A stretch of 64,000 nucleotides of DNA. It comes from Polaribacter sp. Hel_I_88 (GTDB taxonomy: Bacteria; Bacteroidota; Bacteroidia; Flavobacteriales; Flavobacteriaceae). The translations under genes were made by a program, and so were the position numbers. Numbering within the stretch: position 1 is the first letter of the stretch; the number at the start of each line of letters is the position of its first letter. Under the pieces are notes generated by a model. That model searched no databases. It saw nothing but the letters and a program-made list of their open reading frames with translations, and was not told the origin of the DNA. Shown here piece after piece: positions 1 to 7,600 of the stretch. The DNA is taken from contig NZ_JHZZ01000001.1 in NCBI RefSeq assembly GCF_000687935.1, positions 2,862,001 to 2,926,000 on the forward strand. Direction: 5' to 3'.

Positions 1-579
1 TGTGTACAAGGTCAAGGCTCAAAAAACTTTGATAAAGCCAAAGAATTGTGTTTTACAAATCCTATAGTTGCACATTCTTTATTACAAAAAATTACAGACA
101 CAACAATTGCTTATTTAAAAGCAAAAGTGGCAGCAGGTGTAAATGCAGTTCAAGTGTTTGATTCTTGGGGAGGCATGTTATCTCCAGTAGATTATCAAGA
201 ATTTTCTTGGCAATATATGCAGCAGATTATCGATGCTTTAAAAGATGAAATTCCAGTAATCGCATTCGGAAAAGGATGTTGGTTTGCACTAAATGAAATG
301 GCTAAATCAGGAGCTTCTGCTTTGGGTGTAGATTGGACGTGTTCTGCAAGAAATGCTCGTTATTTATCTGGAGGACAAATTACTTTACAAGGTAATTTCG
401 ATCCTACAAGATTATTTTCTCCACCATCAGAAATCAAAAGAATGGTAACTCAAATGATTAACGAATTTGGGAAAGATAAATATATTGTAAATCTAGGTCA
501 TGGAATTTTGCCAAATATTCCATTAGAAAATGCGAAAGCATTTATAGATGCTGTAAAGGAGTATAAAAGTCCAAATTAA
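1..579 (+). CDS. hemE: uroporphyrinogen decarboxylase, C-terminal part (cut by window start)
   Basis: Uroporphyrinogen III decarboxylase removes the four acetate carboxyls of uroporphyrinogen III to give coproporphyrinogen III in cytoplasmic haem synthesis. The frame is open from base 1, so this is the last ~192 residues of a protein usually ~340 long. Recognisable family stretches are QGSKNF near the left edge, [20 protein letters not shown] and the C-terminal [18 protein letters not shown], which shapes the active-site cleft. The TTG at 46 is internal and is not the start. hemF, a later enzyme of the same pathway, lies 2.2 kb downstream on the same strand with an EI24 gene between, an arrangement I recall from other Flavobacteriaceae. 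Identification is firm. Confidence 0.95.
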   Translation, partial: CVQGQGSKNFDKAKELCFTNPIVAHSLLQKITDTTIAYLKAKVAAGVNAVQVFDSWGGMLSPVDYQEFSWQYMQQIIDALKDEIPVIAFGKGCWFALNEMAKSGASALGVDWTCSARNARYLSGGQITLQGNFDPTRLFSPPSEIKRMVTQMINEFGKDKYIVNLGHGILPNIPLENAKAFIDAVKEYKSPN

Positions 580-596
580 AAAACTAAACTAATCTT

Positions 597-647
597 CCTG
601 CAAGGTCTCTAGTGCTGAACATAATTCAGTTTCAAAAACCTTGTAGG
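597..647. repeat. REP-like palindrome pair, CCTGCAAGG...CCTTGTAGG family
   Basis: CCTGCAAGGT at the left and AACCTTGTAGG at the right are inverted copies with a second small palindrome (TGAA-cataa-TTCA) between them. The same 9-10 nt arms recur at 2156-2182 and 2754-2784 on either side of the RAYT gene, so I read this as a member of the REP family that the RAYT may mobilise. It lies just after hemE, where it could also act as an mRNA end. Confidence 0.6.
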
Positions 648-667
648 ATTGTATTATATTATTTTGG

Positions 668-763
668 ACGTTCCCTAAAAAGGTCGCGCTTTCAACTATA
701 TCTTTTGCCAGAAAAAGGCAAAAGGATGCCATTTCAATCGCTAACGCAAACTTTTGCCAGCCA
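668..763. repeat. intergenic interspersed-repeat-like segment
   Basis: The stretch contains the hairpin CTTTTGCC-agaaa-aaGGCAAAAG and reads, on the minus strand, TTGCGTTAGCGATTGAAATG followed by a GGCATCC box and ending near GGGAACGTCC. From memory this wording is common between genes in flavobacterial genomes, but there is no second copy in this window, so the repeat call rests on recall. The apparent minus-strand reading frame over 589-822 has no recognisable protein features. Confidence 0.4.
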
Positions 764-815
764 ATAGAATTTGTAATAATTTCAGAATTTCTTAAAAGCC
801 AAAAAATAACTACAA

Positions 816-1304
816 ATGTCATTTTGGAATATTGTAAAAAGTTTAGATTTTAAGCAAGTGTGGATTCTGTTTCTATGGTTTTTACAGCATCCATTATATT
901 TGTTTGCGACTGCAAAAGCAACCTATTCAACAGTTAAAATTGCTCAAAAAGAATTTCCAGATATTCATGACGAACATAATAAAGCAAATGCATTTCGTCA
1001 CGCTTTATGGAATTTATTAATCGCCAAAGAAAGTGCTAAATTTAGCTCAGATTTAGAAGATGTTTTAAGTTGGACAAAAAGAATTACAGATTGGCACGAA
1101 GAATTTTCGCCCAATAAAGAAATGGCAAAATTAATGGATTTGCACAATAATAAATTTGGTAGAAATAATTTTTTATATTTAAAGGATAAATCAACAGAGA
1201 CAATTATAACAACTTTAAAAAATGAATTGTTGAACGCAGTTCAGGTAAAACAAAAATCAGAATTTAAAAATTTTGAAAACCAATTAGTTTATTTAGATAA
1301 ATAA
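816..1304 (+). CDS. conserved hypothetical protein, DUF6973-like
   Basis: A 162-residue protein without signal peptide. The N-terminus has a hydrophobic stretch (IVKSLDF..VWILFLWFLQHPLYLF) that may associate with the membrane. The central part carries a run of conserved-looking polar residues: FRHALWN near residue 61, WHEEF near 93, and MDLHNNKFGR near 107. His, Asp/Glu and Asn spaced like this resemble the DUF6973 family, which has no established function to my knowledge. The gene starts with ATG at 816 and ends 31 bases before the EI24 gene, so the two may share a transcript. The family call is moderate; I do not assign an activity. Confidence 0.6.
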   Translation: MSFWNIVKSLDFKQVWILFLWFLQHPLYLFATAKATYSTVKIAQKEFPDIHDEHNKANAFRHALWNLLIAKESAKFSSDLEDVLSWTKRITDWHEEFSPNKEMAKLMDLHNNKFGRNNFLYLKDKSTETIITTLKNELLNAVQVKQKSEFKNFENQLVYLDK

Positions 1305-1335
1305 ATTATTTTTAGAAAAGTAAAAATAACTAGGA

Positions 1336-2094
1336 ATGATAAAAAACATTGTTTTAGGAATCAAAGAATATACAGGAGCTTTTGCATTAATTTCTGATCT
1401 AAAACTCTGGAAATATTTTATTGTTCCTATTTTAATAAGCATTCTTACAGCTATTTTAATTGGGGTTGAGGTGTACGTTTTATATGATAATGTTGGTGGC
1501 GTAATTGCTAAATTATGGATTTGGGATTGGGGAAAAGAAGGGTTTACAGCAATTAGTAATTTTGTTGGCGGAATTATTGTTTTGGTGATAGGTTTAATTT
1601 TATACAAACATATTATCATGGCTTTTTCTGCGCCATTTATGAGTCCTGTTTCAGAAAAAATAGAGCATCATTTTTATGGAGATACAAAACATTTGCACAG
1701 AAAAACTAGCAATACAGAACAGTTAATAAGGGGAATCAGAATTAATGTTAGAAATTTATTTCGAGAACTTTTAATTACTTTTCCTATTTTACTTTTAAAA
1801 TTTATTCCAATTGTCAATATATTTTCAACTATTTTATTATTTATTGTACAAGCATATTATGCAGGTTTTGGAAATATGGATTATACGTTAGAGCGTCATT
1901 TAAATTACAAAGAAAGCATTAATTTTGTTCGAAAAAATAAAGGGTTTGCCATCGGAAACGGAATTGTATTTATGCTTTTTTTATTAATTCCGGTAATCGG
2001 AATTATTATTGTTTTACCACTTTCTGTAACAGCAGCATCTAAAAAAACCGTTAAATTGATGCACAACAAACACGAGATTGTTTATGAAAAATAA
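1336..2094 (+). CDS. EI24 domain membrane protein
   Basis: A 252-residue integral membrane protein with about five hydrophobic segments: near 27-50, 78-100, 145-165, 170-185 and 215-235. The layout fits the EI24/CysZ superfamily, in which CysZ is a sulfate channel, but the Bacteroidota branch has no proven substrate. Proteins of this type next to hemF are a familiar flavobacterial neighbourhood, which is why I prefer EI24 to a generic membrane protein. It lies between a DUF6973-like gene and the RAYT-hemF reading frame, all on the plus strand. ATG at 1336 is a good start with the first membrane segment following after ~25 residues. Confidence 0.75.
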   Translation: MIKNIVLGIKEYTGAFALISDLKLWKYFIVPILISILTAILIGVEVYVLYDNVGGVIAKLWIWDWGKEGFTAISNFVGGIIVLVIGLILYKHIIMAFSAPFMSPVSEKIEHHFYGDTKHLHRKTSNTEQLIRGIRINVRNLFRELLITFPILLLKFIPIVNIFSTILLFIVQAYYAGFGNMDYTLERHLNYKESINFVRKNKGFAIGNGIVFMLFLLIPVIGIIIVLPLSVTAASKKTVKLMHNKHEIVYEK

Positions 2095-2155
2095 ATTTTA
2101 AATCTTATTCTGATCTTTAATTTAACCATAAATTTTGTGAAGTTTTTGAAATTCT

Positions 2156-2182
2156 CCTGCAAGGTTTCTAAAACCTTGTAGG
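2156..2182. repeat. REP-like palindrome left of RAYT
   Basis: CCTGCAAGGTTTC-TA-AAACCTTGTAGG is a 27-nt imperfect palindrome, 40 bases upstream of the transposase start. It matches the palindrome at the transposase 3' end (2754-2784) in inverted form, so the RAYT gene is bracketed by the pair. Confidence 0.7.
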
Positions 2183-2222
2183 TATTTGAAATGATCATTT
2201 ATATTAAAATTATCAAATAATT

Positions 2223-2825
2223 ATGAAATTAGAAATCTTAGAAAAAGACAAATACTATCATATTTACAACAGAGGATTTAAAGGAGATGCCATATTTAAA
2301 ACTGATGAAAATATGCGTTATTTTCTAAAATTAGTTGAAAAATATCTCACACAAAATATAACTATTTTATCTTATTGTTTAATTCCAAATCATTATCATT
2401 TTTTAGTACGAATAGATTGTGAGTCAGAAATTGCAATACAAGCTTTTTCAAATTTATTTAACGCGTATGCTAAAGCGTTTAATAAACAACAAGATAGAAC
2501 AGGAAGTTTATTTGAAAAACATTTTAGAAGAAAAAATATAGATTCTGATGAATATTTAAAAAATATAATTTTTTATATACATAAAAATCCAGAGAGTCAT
2601 AAATTAGTATCTGATTTCTCTAAATATGAATTTTCATCTTATCAAGGTATTTTAAATAAAACATCAAATATAACCTCCAATCACGATGTCATTTCTTTGT
2701 TTGACAATGTTGATAATTTTACTTTTTGTCATAAAAAAGAAATTAGTGATAAAGACCTACAAGGTTTTGAAAACCTTGCAGGTCAGAAAAAAGATTTTGA
2801 AATTTTTAAGAAAAAGAAAGTTAGT
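2223..2825 (+). CDS. REP-associated tyrosine transposase (RAYT, Y1/HUH), read into hemF
   Basis: Single-strand DNA transposase of the RAYT branch of the IS200/IS605 (Y1_Tnp) superfamily. The start MKLEILEKDKYYHIYNRG is typical of the family. The HUH metal motif is H57-Y-H59 in IPNHYHFLVRI, and the probable catalytic tyrosine is Y118 in FYIHKNP. The domain ends near residue 170 (NFTFCHKK), about the usual ~180 aa. Unusually there is no stop codon: the frame continues through the right-hand REP palindrome (residues ~178-187) and on into hemF at codon 202, giving a potential 501-residue RAYT-HemF polyprotein ending at 3728. The gene is flanked by REP-like palindromes as RAYTs are elsewhere. Confidence 0.85.
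2754..2784. repeat. REP-like palindrome at RAYT 3' end, translated
   Basis: GACCTACAAGGTTTTG and AAAACCTTGCAGGTC form a near-perfect 31-nt palindrome. It lies inside the open frame and is read as KDLQGFENLAGQ. It is the inverted partner of 2156-2182. Only ~41 bases separate it from the hemF start codon, so hemF probably lacks a promoter of its own between the two. Confidence 0.75.
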
Positions 2826-3728
2826 ATGAAAAATAAATTCTACACATACATAGAAAATTTACAAGATACCATTACATCAACTTTAGAAAAAGTAGATGGA
2901 AAAGCAATTTTCGAAGAAGACTTGTGGAAAAGAAAAGAAGGTGGAGGAGGAAGAACCAGAGTGATTGAAAATGGTGCAATCTTCGAAAAAGGAGGTGTAA
3001 ATATTTCTGCAGTTCATGGGGAATTACCTGAAGCTTTAAGAAAACAATTTAAAGTAAAAGAAGGTAATTTTTTTGCTTGTGGATTAAGTCTGGTGTTACA
3101 TCCAACAAATCCTTTTGTACCAACAGTTCACGCGAATTGGCGTTATTTTGAAATGTATGATGCTGATGGAAATATTGTAACTCAATGGTTTGGTGGTGGT
3201 CAAGATTTAACACCTTATTATTTGTTTGATGAAGATGCCACTCATTTTCATTCGGTTTGTAAATCTGCTTGCGACAAACACAATCCAGCATTTTATCCGA
3301 AGTTTAAAAAAACCTGTGATGAGTATTTTTGGAATTCACATAGAGATGAAGCTAGAGGAATTGGAGGTTTATTTTTTGATTATTTAAAAGAAAACGATGA
3401 GTTTTCTATTCAAGACAGGTATAATTTTGTGACGGAGGTTGGGAATAGTTTTTTAGAAAGCTATGTGCCTATTGTTGAAAAAAGAAAGAAATTGGAGTTT
3501 TCTAAAGAGCAAAAAGATTGGCAAGAAGTAAGAAGAGGTAGATATGTGGAGTTTAATTTAGTTCATGACAGAGGAACTTTGTTTGGTTTAAAAACCAATG
3601 GTAGAATAGAAAGTATTTTAATGAGTTTACCACCAATTGTGCAATGGAAATACAATCATCAACCTAAAGAAAATTCGGAAGAAGCTAGACTTTTAAAAGT
3701 TTTAAAAGAACCTAAGAATTGGGTGTAA
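2826..3728 (+). CDS. hemF: oxygen-dependent coproporphyrinogen III oxidase
   Basis: Oxidatively decarboxylates coproporphyrinogen III to protoporphyrinogen IX using O2. From the internal ATG at 2826 the protein is 300 residues, the normal size. Family signatures are all present: VHANWRYFEM, WFGGGQDLTPYYLFDEDATH, HRDEARGIGG and FNLVHDRGTLFGLKTNGR. The C-terminus SLPPIVQWKY is also typical. The ATG at 2826 is chosen because upstream sequence in the same frame encodes a transposase. The region before it (AAGAAAAAGAAAGTTAGT) is A-rich without a clear Shine-Dalgarno, which is normal in this phylum. Whether hemF is also made as a fusion with the transposase is discussed in the findings. Confidence 0.96.
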   Translation: MKNKFYTYIENLQDTITSTLEKVDGKAIFEEDLWKRKEGGGGRTRVIENGAIFEKGGVNISAVHGELPEALRKQFKVKEGNFFACGLSLVLHPTNPFVPTVHANWRYFEMYDADGNIVTQWFGGGQDLTPYYLFDEDATHFHSVCKSACDKHNPAFYPKFKKTCDEYFWNSHRDEARGIGGLFFDYLKENDEFSIQDRYNFVTEVGNSFLESYVPIVEKRKKLEFSKEQKDWQEVRRGRYVEFNLVHDRGTLFGLKTNGRIESILMSLPPIVQWKYNHQPKENSEEARLLKVLKEPKNWV

Positions 3729-3733
3729 ATAAC

Positions 3734-3763
3734 AAAAGCAGGAACTTAGTTCCTGCTTTTTTT
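3734..3763. terminator. bidirectional intrinsic terminator
   Basis: AAAAGCAGGAAC-tta-GTTCCTGCTTTT is a perfect 12-bp stem with T-rich tracts on both sides, between the convergent hemF and porin genes. Confidence 0.9.
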
Positions 3764-3782
3764 ATTAACTCAAATAATATGT

Positions 3783-5102
3783 TTAGAAAGAGATAACTGC
3801 TTCTAAAACTAAACCGTTCATTTCTGCTCCAGATAAGGTATTAGACCAAACAGTGGTATCAGAATTATAAGATTGATTTACATACTCTGCTTTTACAAGT
3901 ACATTTTTTGTCATAAACCAACCAGCACCAACATTAGTTCTTGTAACTTTTTGATCGTTTGGTTTAGCAGTTCCTGCTGCATAACCTTTATTTCCGTTTA
4001 CAGAGTTATATCTACCTGCTACATAAAATTGGCCTTGTTCGCCAAATCTGTACAGCAACTCAGTTCCTAATTGTGTAAAAGAACCTTTAGTATTTCCTTC
4101 TACTCTATTTCCTTTACTGGTTTCATAAATTCCAAAGAACTCTAAGCCTTTATATTGTATAAAAGGATTAATTTGATAAGAGGTGTTATTTTTAAAACCT
4201 GGAGTAAATCTTCCAGAGAAATTGCCACTAGAAACTAAGTTTCCTCCATTATTTGCATTAAAAATATTATAGTATCTAGATCCTGCTCTGTCTCCATTAT
4301 ATAAGTGATCCCCATTATTGTAACCACCTTCTCTAATAAATGAACCTGTTAAACGTACTCTTAACGCTTCATTTACTTGTTTATCTATACCTGCTTTACC
4401 ATAAAAAGTTGCTTTTAAATCTCTTTCTCCAACTATTGCAGTAGATCCATAACCAGTAACTGTTTGATCTACAGTTGGGTTTAATAATCCATTAGAAATA
4501 CCTAAAACAAAAATATAGTTTTTTGGTTGTAAATTAATTTCTATAAAAGGCTCTACAGTATAAGCATCCATTAAATAGTTTCCTACAAAAGGGTTGTAAA
4601 TAGCCATGGCATTATCAGATCTTCTAAAATGTGCATCACCATAGTTTAATTGGTCTACACCTACTCTTAATGTGGTAATATCCATTACACTTTTTAAGAA
4701 ATCTTCTTTAATAAAGTTTAGTTTATCCATTTGTACATAACCCCCTTTTACCCAAGCTTCATTGTGATTTCTAGAAGAAAGAAATGTTCTTAAATGCATT
4801 CTAACACCATCTGCTAATTGAACATCAAAGTTTAAGTTGGCAGTTGGTAAATTTACGTTTCCACCAATTGGTGCTAAATTGTTAGCATCATTAGAGTGAT
4901 CTACTGCTTGAAATTGAATTGCAAAATCACCTCCAACTTTTACACGTAATTTTGTAAAATCTACATCATTGTCTTTTTTTGTTTCAAATACATTTAAACC
5001 ATCATAACCTGCTTGCCTAAAATATTGTATTTCTTGTGCATTTGTAGTAAACCCCACTAGAGCTACTAACGCAATTCCTAATATGTTTTTAATTGTTTTC
5101 AT
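3783..5102 (-). CDS. outer-membrane porin, phosphate-selective porin O/P-like
   Basis: A 439-residue protein with an N-terminal signal peptide (MKTIKNILGIALVALVGF then TNAQ cleavage) and alternating beta-strand pattern through to a terminal phenylalanine (EAVISF), the C-terminal signature of an outer-membrane barrel. The second half shows repeated strand-turn pairs such as GQFYVAGRYNSVNG and NVLVKAEYVNQSYNSD. This resembles the Porin_O_P / phosphate-selective porin families, but the substrate is not deducible. It follows the YceI gene by 30 bases on the minus strand and probably shares its promoter. Both products are exported envelope proteins. Confidence 0.75.
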   Translation of the reverse strand: MKTIKNILGIALVALVGFTTNAQEIQYFRQAGYDGLNVFETKKDNDVDFTKLRVKVGGDFAIQFQAVDHSNDANNLAPIGGNVNLPTANLNFDVQLADGVRMHLRTFLSSRNHNEAWVKGGYVQMDKLNFIKEDFLKSVMDITTLRVGVDQLNYGDAHFRRSDNAMAIYNPFVGNYLMDAYTVEPFIEINLQPKNYIFVLGISNGLLNPTVDQTVTGYGSTAIVGERDLKATFYGKAGIDKQVNEALRVRLTGSFIREGGYNNGDHLYNGDRAGSRYYNIFNANNGGNLVSSGNFSGRFTPGFKNNTSYQINPFIQYKGLEFFGIYETSKGNRVEGNTKGSFTQLGTELLYRFGEQGQFYVAGRYNSVNGNKGYAAGTAKPNDQKVTRTNVGAGWFMTKNVLVKAEYVNQSYNSDTTVWSNTLSGAEMNGLVLEAVISF

Positions 5103-5132
5103 AATTATTTGTTTTAGTTGTTTTTCTATTTA

Positions 5133-5699
5133 TTATTCGAATGTTAAGTTAAATTCTATCGTAATTTCATCACCAGTTTTTATAGTACCTAATAAGGCCT
5201 TTGGTGGATCTATGCCAAAATCTGTCATTTTCAGCATGTGAGTTCCTTTTAAAACAATAGGTTTTCCTTGTTTGTTTATTTTGGTTTTTACAGCTACACT
5301 TTTTGTTACTCCAGCAATCATTAAATCGCCAATTAACTTAATATCTACATGAGCAGCATCTTCTTTTATAATTTCGCCTTTCTTAAAAACGAAGGTGATA
5401 TTTGGATAATCATCTGCTTTCAAAGCTTTATATGTAAGCTTATCCATTAAGTTTTTACCACTTTTTATGCTTAAAACTTCTACTGTAACATTTAAAGTTT
5501 CAATTTGTTCGTTATTAAGGTTGTTTGTTGTTAACTGAGCATCTGTTTTTTCTACAATACTTTCCCAATCATGTAAAGTAGAAGTACCTTGAATAAGAAC
5601 TTTACTAGGTAGTTTTATTTTAAATGTTTCGCTTTTTTCTTGAGCAGAAATAAAGACAAATATGTGAAATAATACGATGGTTAAAATTGTTTTTTTCAT
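5133..5699 (-). CDS. YceI family periplasmic lipid-binding protein
   Basis: A 188-residue exported protein. After a signal peptide (cleavage near FISAQ) the mature part shows the YceI lipocalin-like pattern: SKVLIQGTSTLHDWE, then MDKLTYKALKADDYPNITF and a C-terminal GTIKTGDEITIEFNLTF. YceI proteins bind isoprenoid or other long hydrophobic molecules in the periplasm; the ligand here is unknown. It is the first gene of a two-gene unit with the porin. A -7 promoter box lies 21 bases upstream of the start. Confidence 0.85.
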   Translation of the reverse strand: MKKTILTIVLFHIFVFISAQEKSETFKIKLPSKVLIQGTSTLHDWESIVEKTDAQLTTNNLNNEQIETLNVTVEVLSIKSGKNLMDKLTYKALKADDYPNITFVFKKGEIIKEDAAHVDIKLIGDLMIAGVTKSVAVKTKINKQGKPIVLKGTHMLKMTDFGIDPPKALLGTIKTGDEITIEFNLTFE

Positions 5700-5719
5700 G
5701 ATTCTAATTATTTATACTG

Positions 5720-5727
5720 CAAATTTA
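5720..5727 (-). promoter_or_regulatory. Bacteroidota -7 box for the YceI-porin unit
   Basis: On the minus strand the sequence is TAAATTTG, matching TAnnTTTG. It lies 21 bases before the YceI start codon. A clear -33 TTG at ideal spacing is not seen. Confidence 0.5.
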
Positions 5728-5987
5728 AGGGGCAATTGTTTCTTAAATAATGATAATAATCATGTTTTAAGATTTTTAAAATACAGCACGATTTAAATAA
5801 TAAAAAGAACAGAATCTTATAAAAAGAATTGATTTATATTTAATTATCCTTAATAAAACAAAGGATATAGCAGTAAAATTTTTGTTATTTTCATCAATAC
5901 CTCTAATATTTTAAGGATAATATAATGTGATGTTTTTTTTTATACTTTTTTTAAGTCTTATTTACATCAAAAATCAACCAATTTTAG

Positions 5988-5995
5988 TATTTTTG
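5988..5995 (+). promoter_or_regulatory. Bacteroidota -7 box for the E2 gene
   Basis: TATTTTTG matches TAnnTTTG and ends 22 bases before the ATG at 6018. The ~290 bases to the left, back to the divergent YceI promoter, are AT-rich and hold no reading frame or structure that I can support. Confidence 0.55.
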
Positions 5996-6017
5996 CACCC
6001 ATTAAAAAGTAATAAAC

Positions 6018-7337
6018 ATGGCAAGATTTGAATTAAAGTTACCTAAAATGGGTGAAAGTGTTGCAGAAGCAACCATTACTTCTTGGTTAAAAGAAGTTGG
6101 AGATACTATTGAATTGGATGAAGCTGTTGTAGAAATTGCTACAGATAAAGTAGATTCTGAAGTACCTTCTGAAGTTGAGGGAACTCTAGTTGAAATTTTG
6201 TTCGAAAAAGATGATGTTGTTGCTGTTGGTGAAACTATTGCTGTAATTGAAACAGAAGGTGGTGAAACTGCAGCTATTGAAACTAAGAAAGAAACAAAAA
6301 AAGAAAATACTGAAACTGATGCTCCTGCAAAAGTAGAAGAGGTAGAAAAAACAATAGAAAAAGCTTCAGCAACTGCTGCAAGCCCTATATTAAAAAATTC
6401 TGATTCAGGAAAGTTCTATTCACCATTGGTTAGAAATATTGCTCAAACTGAGGGTATTTCTATGCAAGAGCTAGAAAATATTTCTGGTACAGGAAAGGAT
6501 GGTAGAGTTACAAAAGACGATATTTTATCATATTTAGATAATAGAGGCAAAGCACCTAAAGTTGCAGCAGCTCCAGTAAAAAAAGCTGAAAAACCAGTTG
6601 CAAAAGCTGCTCCTGTTTCAGTAAATGGAGGAGATGAAGTTATAGAAATGTCTAGAATGGGTAAGCTTATTGCTAAACACATGGTAGACTCCGTACAAAC
6701 TTCTGCACACGTACAATCTTTTATAGAAATTGATGTTACAAATATTGTTAAATGGAGAGGTAAAGTAAAGGATGCTTACTTTAAAAGAGAAGGAGAAAAA
6801 TTAACATTTACTCCAATTTTAATGCATGCTGTAGCATCAACTATTAAAAAATATCCTTTAATAAATATTGCTGTTGATGGTGATAAAATTATCAAAAAGA
6901 AAAATATCAATTTAGGAATGGCTGCAGCTTTACCAGATGGAAATTTAATTGTACCTGTTATTAAAAATGCAGATCAGTTGAATTTAGTTGGTATGACAAA
7001 ATCTGTAAATGATTTAGCAAACAGAGCAAGAAACAACGCTCTTAAGCCAGATGAAATTCAAGGAGGAACTTATACAGTTACTAATGTTGGTAGTTTTGGT
7101 TCTGTTATGGGAACACCAATTATTAACCAGCCACAAGTTGCAATTTTAGCTTTAGGAGCAATTAGAAAAGTACCAGCTGTTATTGAAACTCCAGAAGGTG
7201 ATTTTATAGGAATAAGACAAAAAATGTTTGTTTCTCATTCTTATGATCATAGAGTAGTAAATGGAGCTTTAGGAGGTATGTTTATTAAAACTTTAAAAGA
7301 AATTTTAGAAGGTTGGGATGTAAACGCTGATTTTTAG
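6018..7337 (+). CDS. 2-oxo acid dehydrogenase E2 (dihydrolipoyl acyltransferase)
   Basis: Core acyltransferase of a 2-oxo acid dehydrogenase complex; in this phylum the single-lipoyl form often serves branched-chain 2-oxo acids. Domains in order: lipoyl domain 1-80 with the lipoylated lysine K44 in EIATDKVDSEV, an E/K/A-rich linker, the E1/E3-binding domain ~137-175 (SPLVRNIAQTEGIS..GTGKDGRVTKDDI), a second linker, and the catalytic domain ~208-439. The active-site histidine is H411 in SHSYDHRVVNGALGG. The usual HxxxDG aspartate is asparagine (N415). The gene stands alone between its promoter and a terminator. E1 and E3 are not in the window, so the substrate is not fixed. Confidence 0.92.
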   Translation: MARFELKLPKMGESVAEATITSWLKEVGDTIELDEAVVEIATDKVDSEVPSEVEGTLVEILFEKDDVVAVGETIAVIETEGGETAAIETKKETKKENTETDAPAKVEEVEKTIEKASATAASPILKNSDSGKFYSPLVRNIAQTEGISMQELENISGTGKDGRVTKDDILSYLDNRGKAPKVAAAPVKKAEKPVAKAAPVSVNGGDEVIEMSRMGKLIAKHMVDSVQTSAHVQSFIEIDVTNIVKWRGKVKDAYFKREGEKLTFTPILMHAVASTIKKYPLINIAVDGDKIIKKKNINLGMAAALPDGNLIVPVIKNADQLNLVGMTKSVNDLANRARNNALKPDEIQGGTYTVTNVGSFGSVMGTPIINQPQVAILALGAIRKVPAVIETPEGDFIGIRQKMFVSHSYDHRVVNGALGGMFIKTLKEILEGWDVNADF

Positions 7338-7358
7338 GACAACAAATCATACAGAATA

Positions 7359-7391
7359 TAAAACGCTTGGAATTTTCCAAGCGTTTTTTTT
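7359..7391 (+). terminator. intrinsic terminator after E2 gene
   Basis: AAAACGCTTGGAA-tt-TTCCAAGCGTTTTTTTT: 12-bp stem with a T8 tail, 21 bases past the stop codon. Confidence 0.9.
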
Positions 7392-7437
7392 GGTTAATAG
7401 TTTTGTTGTTTTTAGATTGAAATTCAAGAAATCGTTA

Positions 7438-7509
7438 GCGCTCGTTTTAAACGAGTGCCGTTAAAAAATATCAAAACAAGAATGTTACTCGTTAAAAACG
7501 AGCACTAGC
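7438..7509. repeat. REPIN-like inverted pair of palindromes (GCTCGTTTTAAACGAG family)
   Basis: GCGCTCGTTTTAAACGAGTGCC (7438-7459) and GTTACTCGTTAAAAACGAGCAC (7484-7505) are inverted copies of the same palindrome, 24 bases apart. Two inverted REPs forming one large hairpin is the REPIN layout. It fills the gap between the E2 and clpC terminators. This family differs from the AAGGTT and GGGGTTT families elsewhere in the window. Confidence 0.6.
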
Positions 7510-7543
7510 TGTGGTTATTTTAATTGCGAATTACACAATATTT

Positions 7544-7576
7544 CAAAAAAAAACTCGCAAAGAATGCGAGTTTTTA
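7544..7576 (-). terminator. intrinsic terminator of clpC
   Basis: On the minus strand AAAAACTCGCA-ttctt-TGCGAGTTTTTTTT, 25 bases past the clpC stop. Confidence 0.85.
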
Positions 7577-7600
7577 TATCAATTTAAAAATCAAAAAAGA

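Noticed and set aside
589..822. 77-codon minus-strand reading frame after hemE
   Set aside because: It is built from the palindrome pair and the repeat-like segment, has no family features and runs against the flanking genes.
3049..3291. Minus-strand frame inside hemF and similar antisense frames in clpC, gyrA, icd and others
   Set aside because: Shadow frames of well-identified genes without start context or homology.
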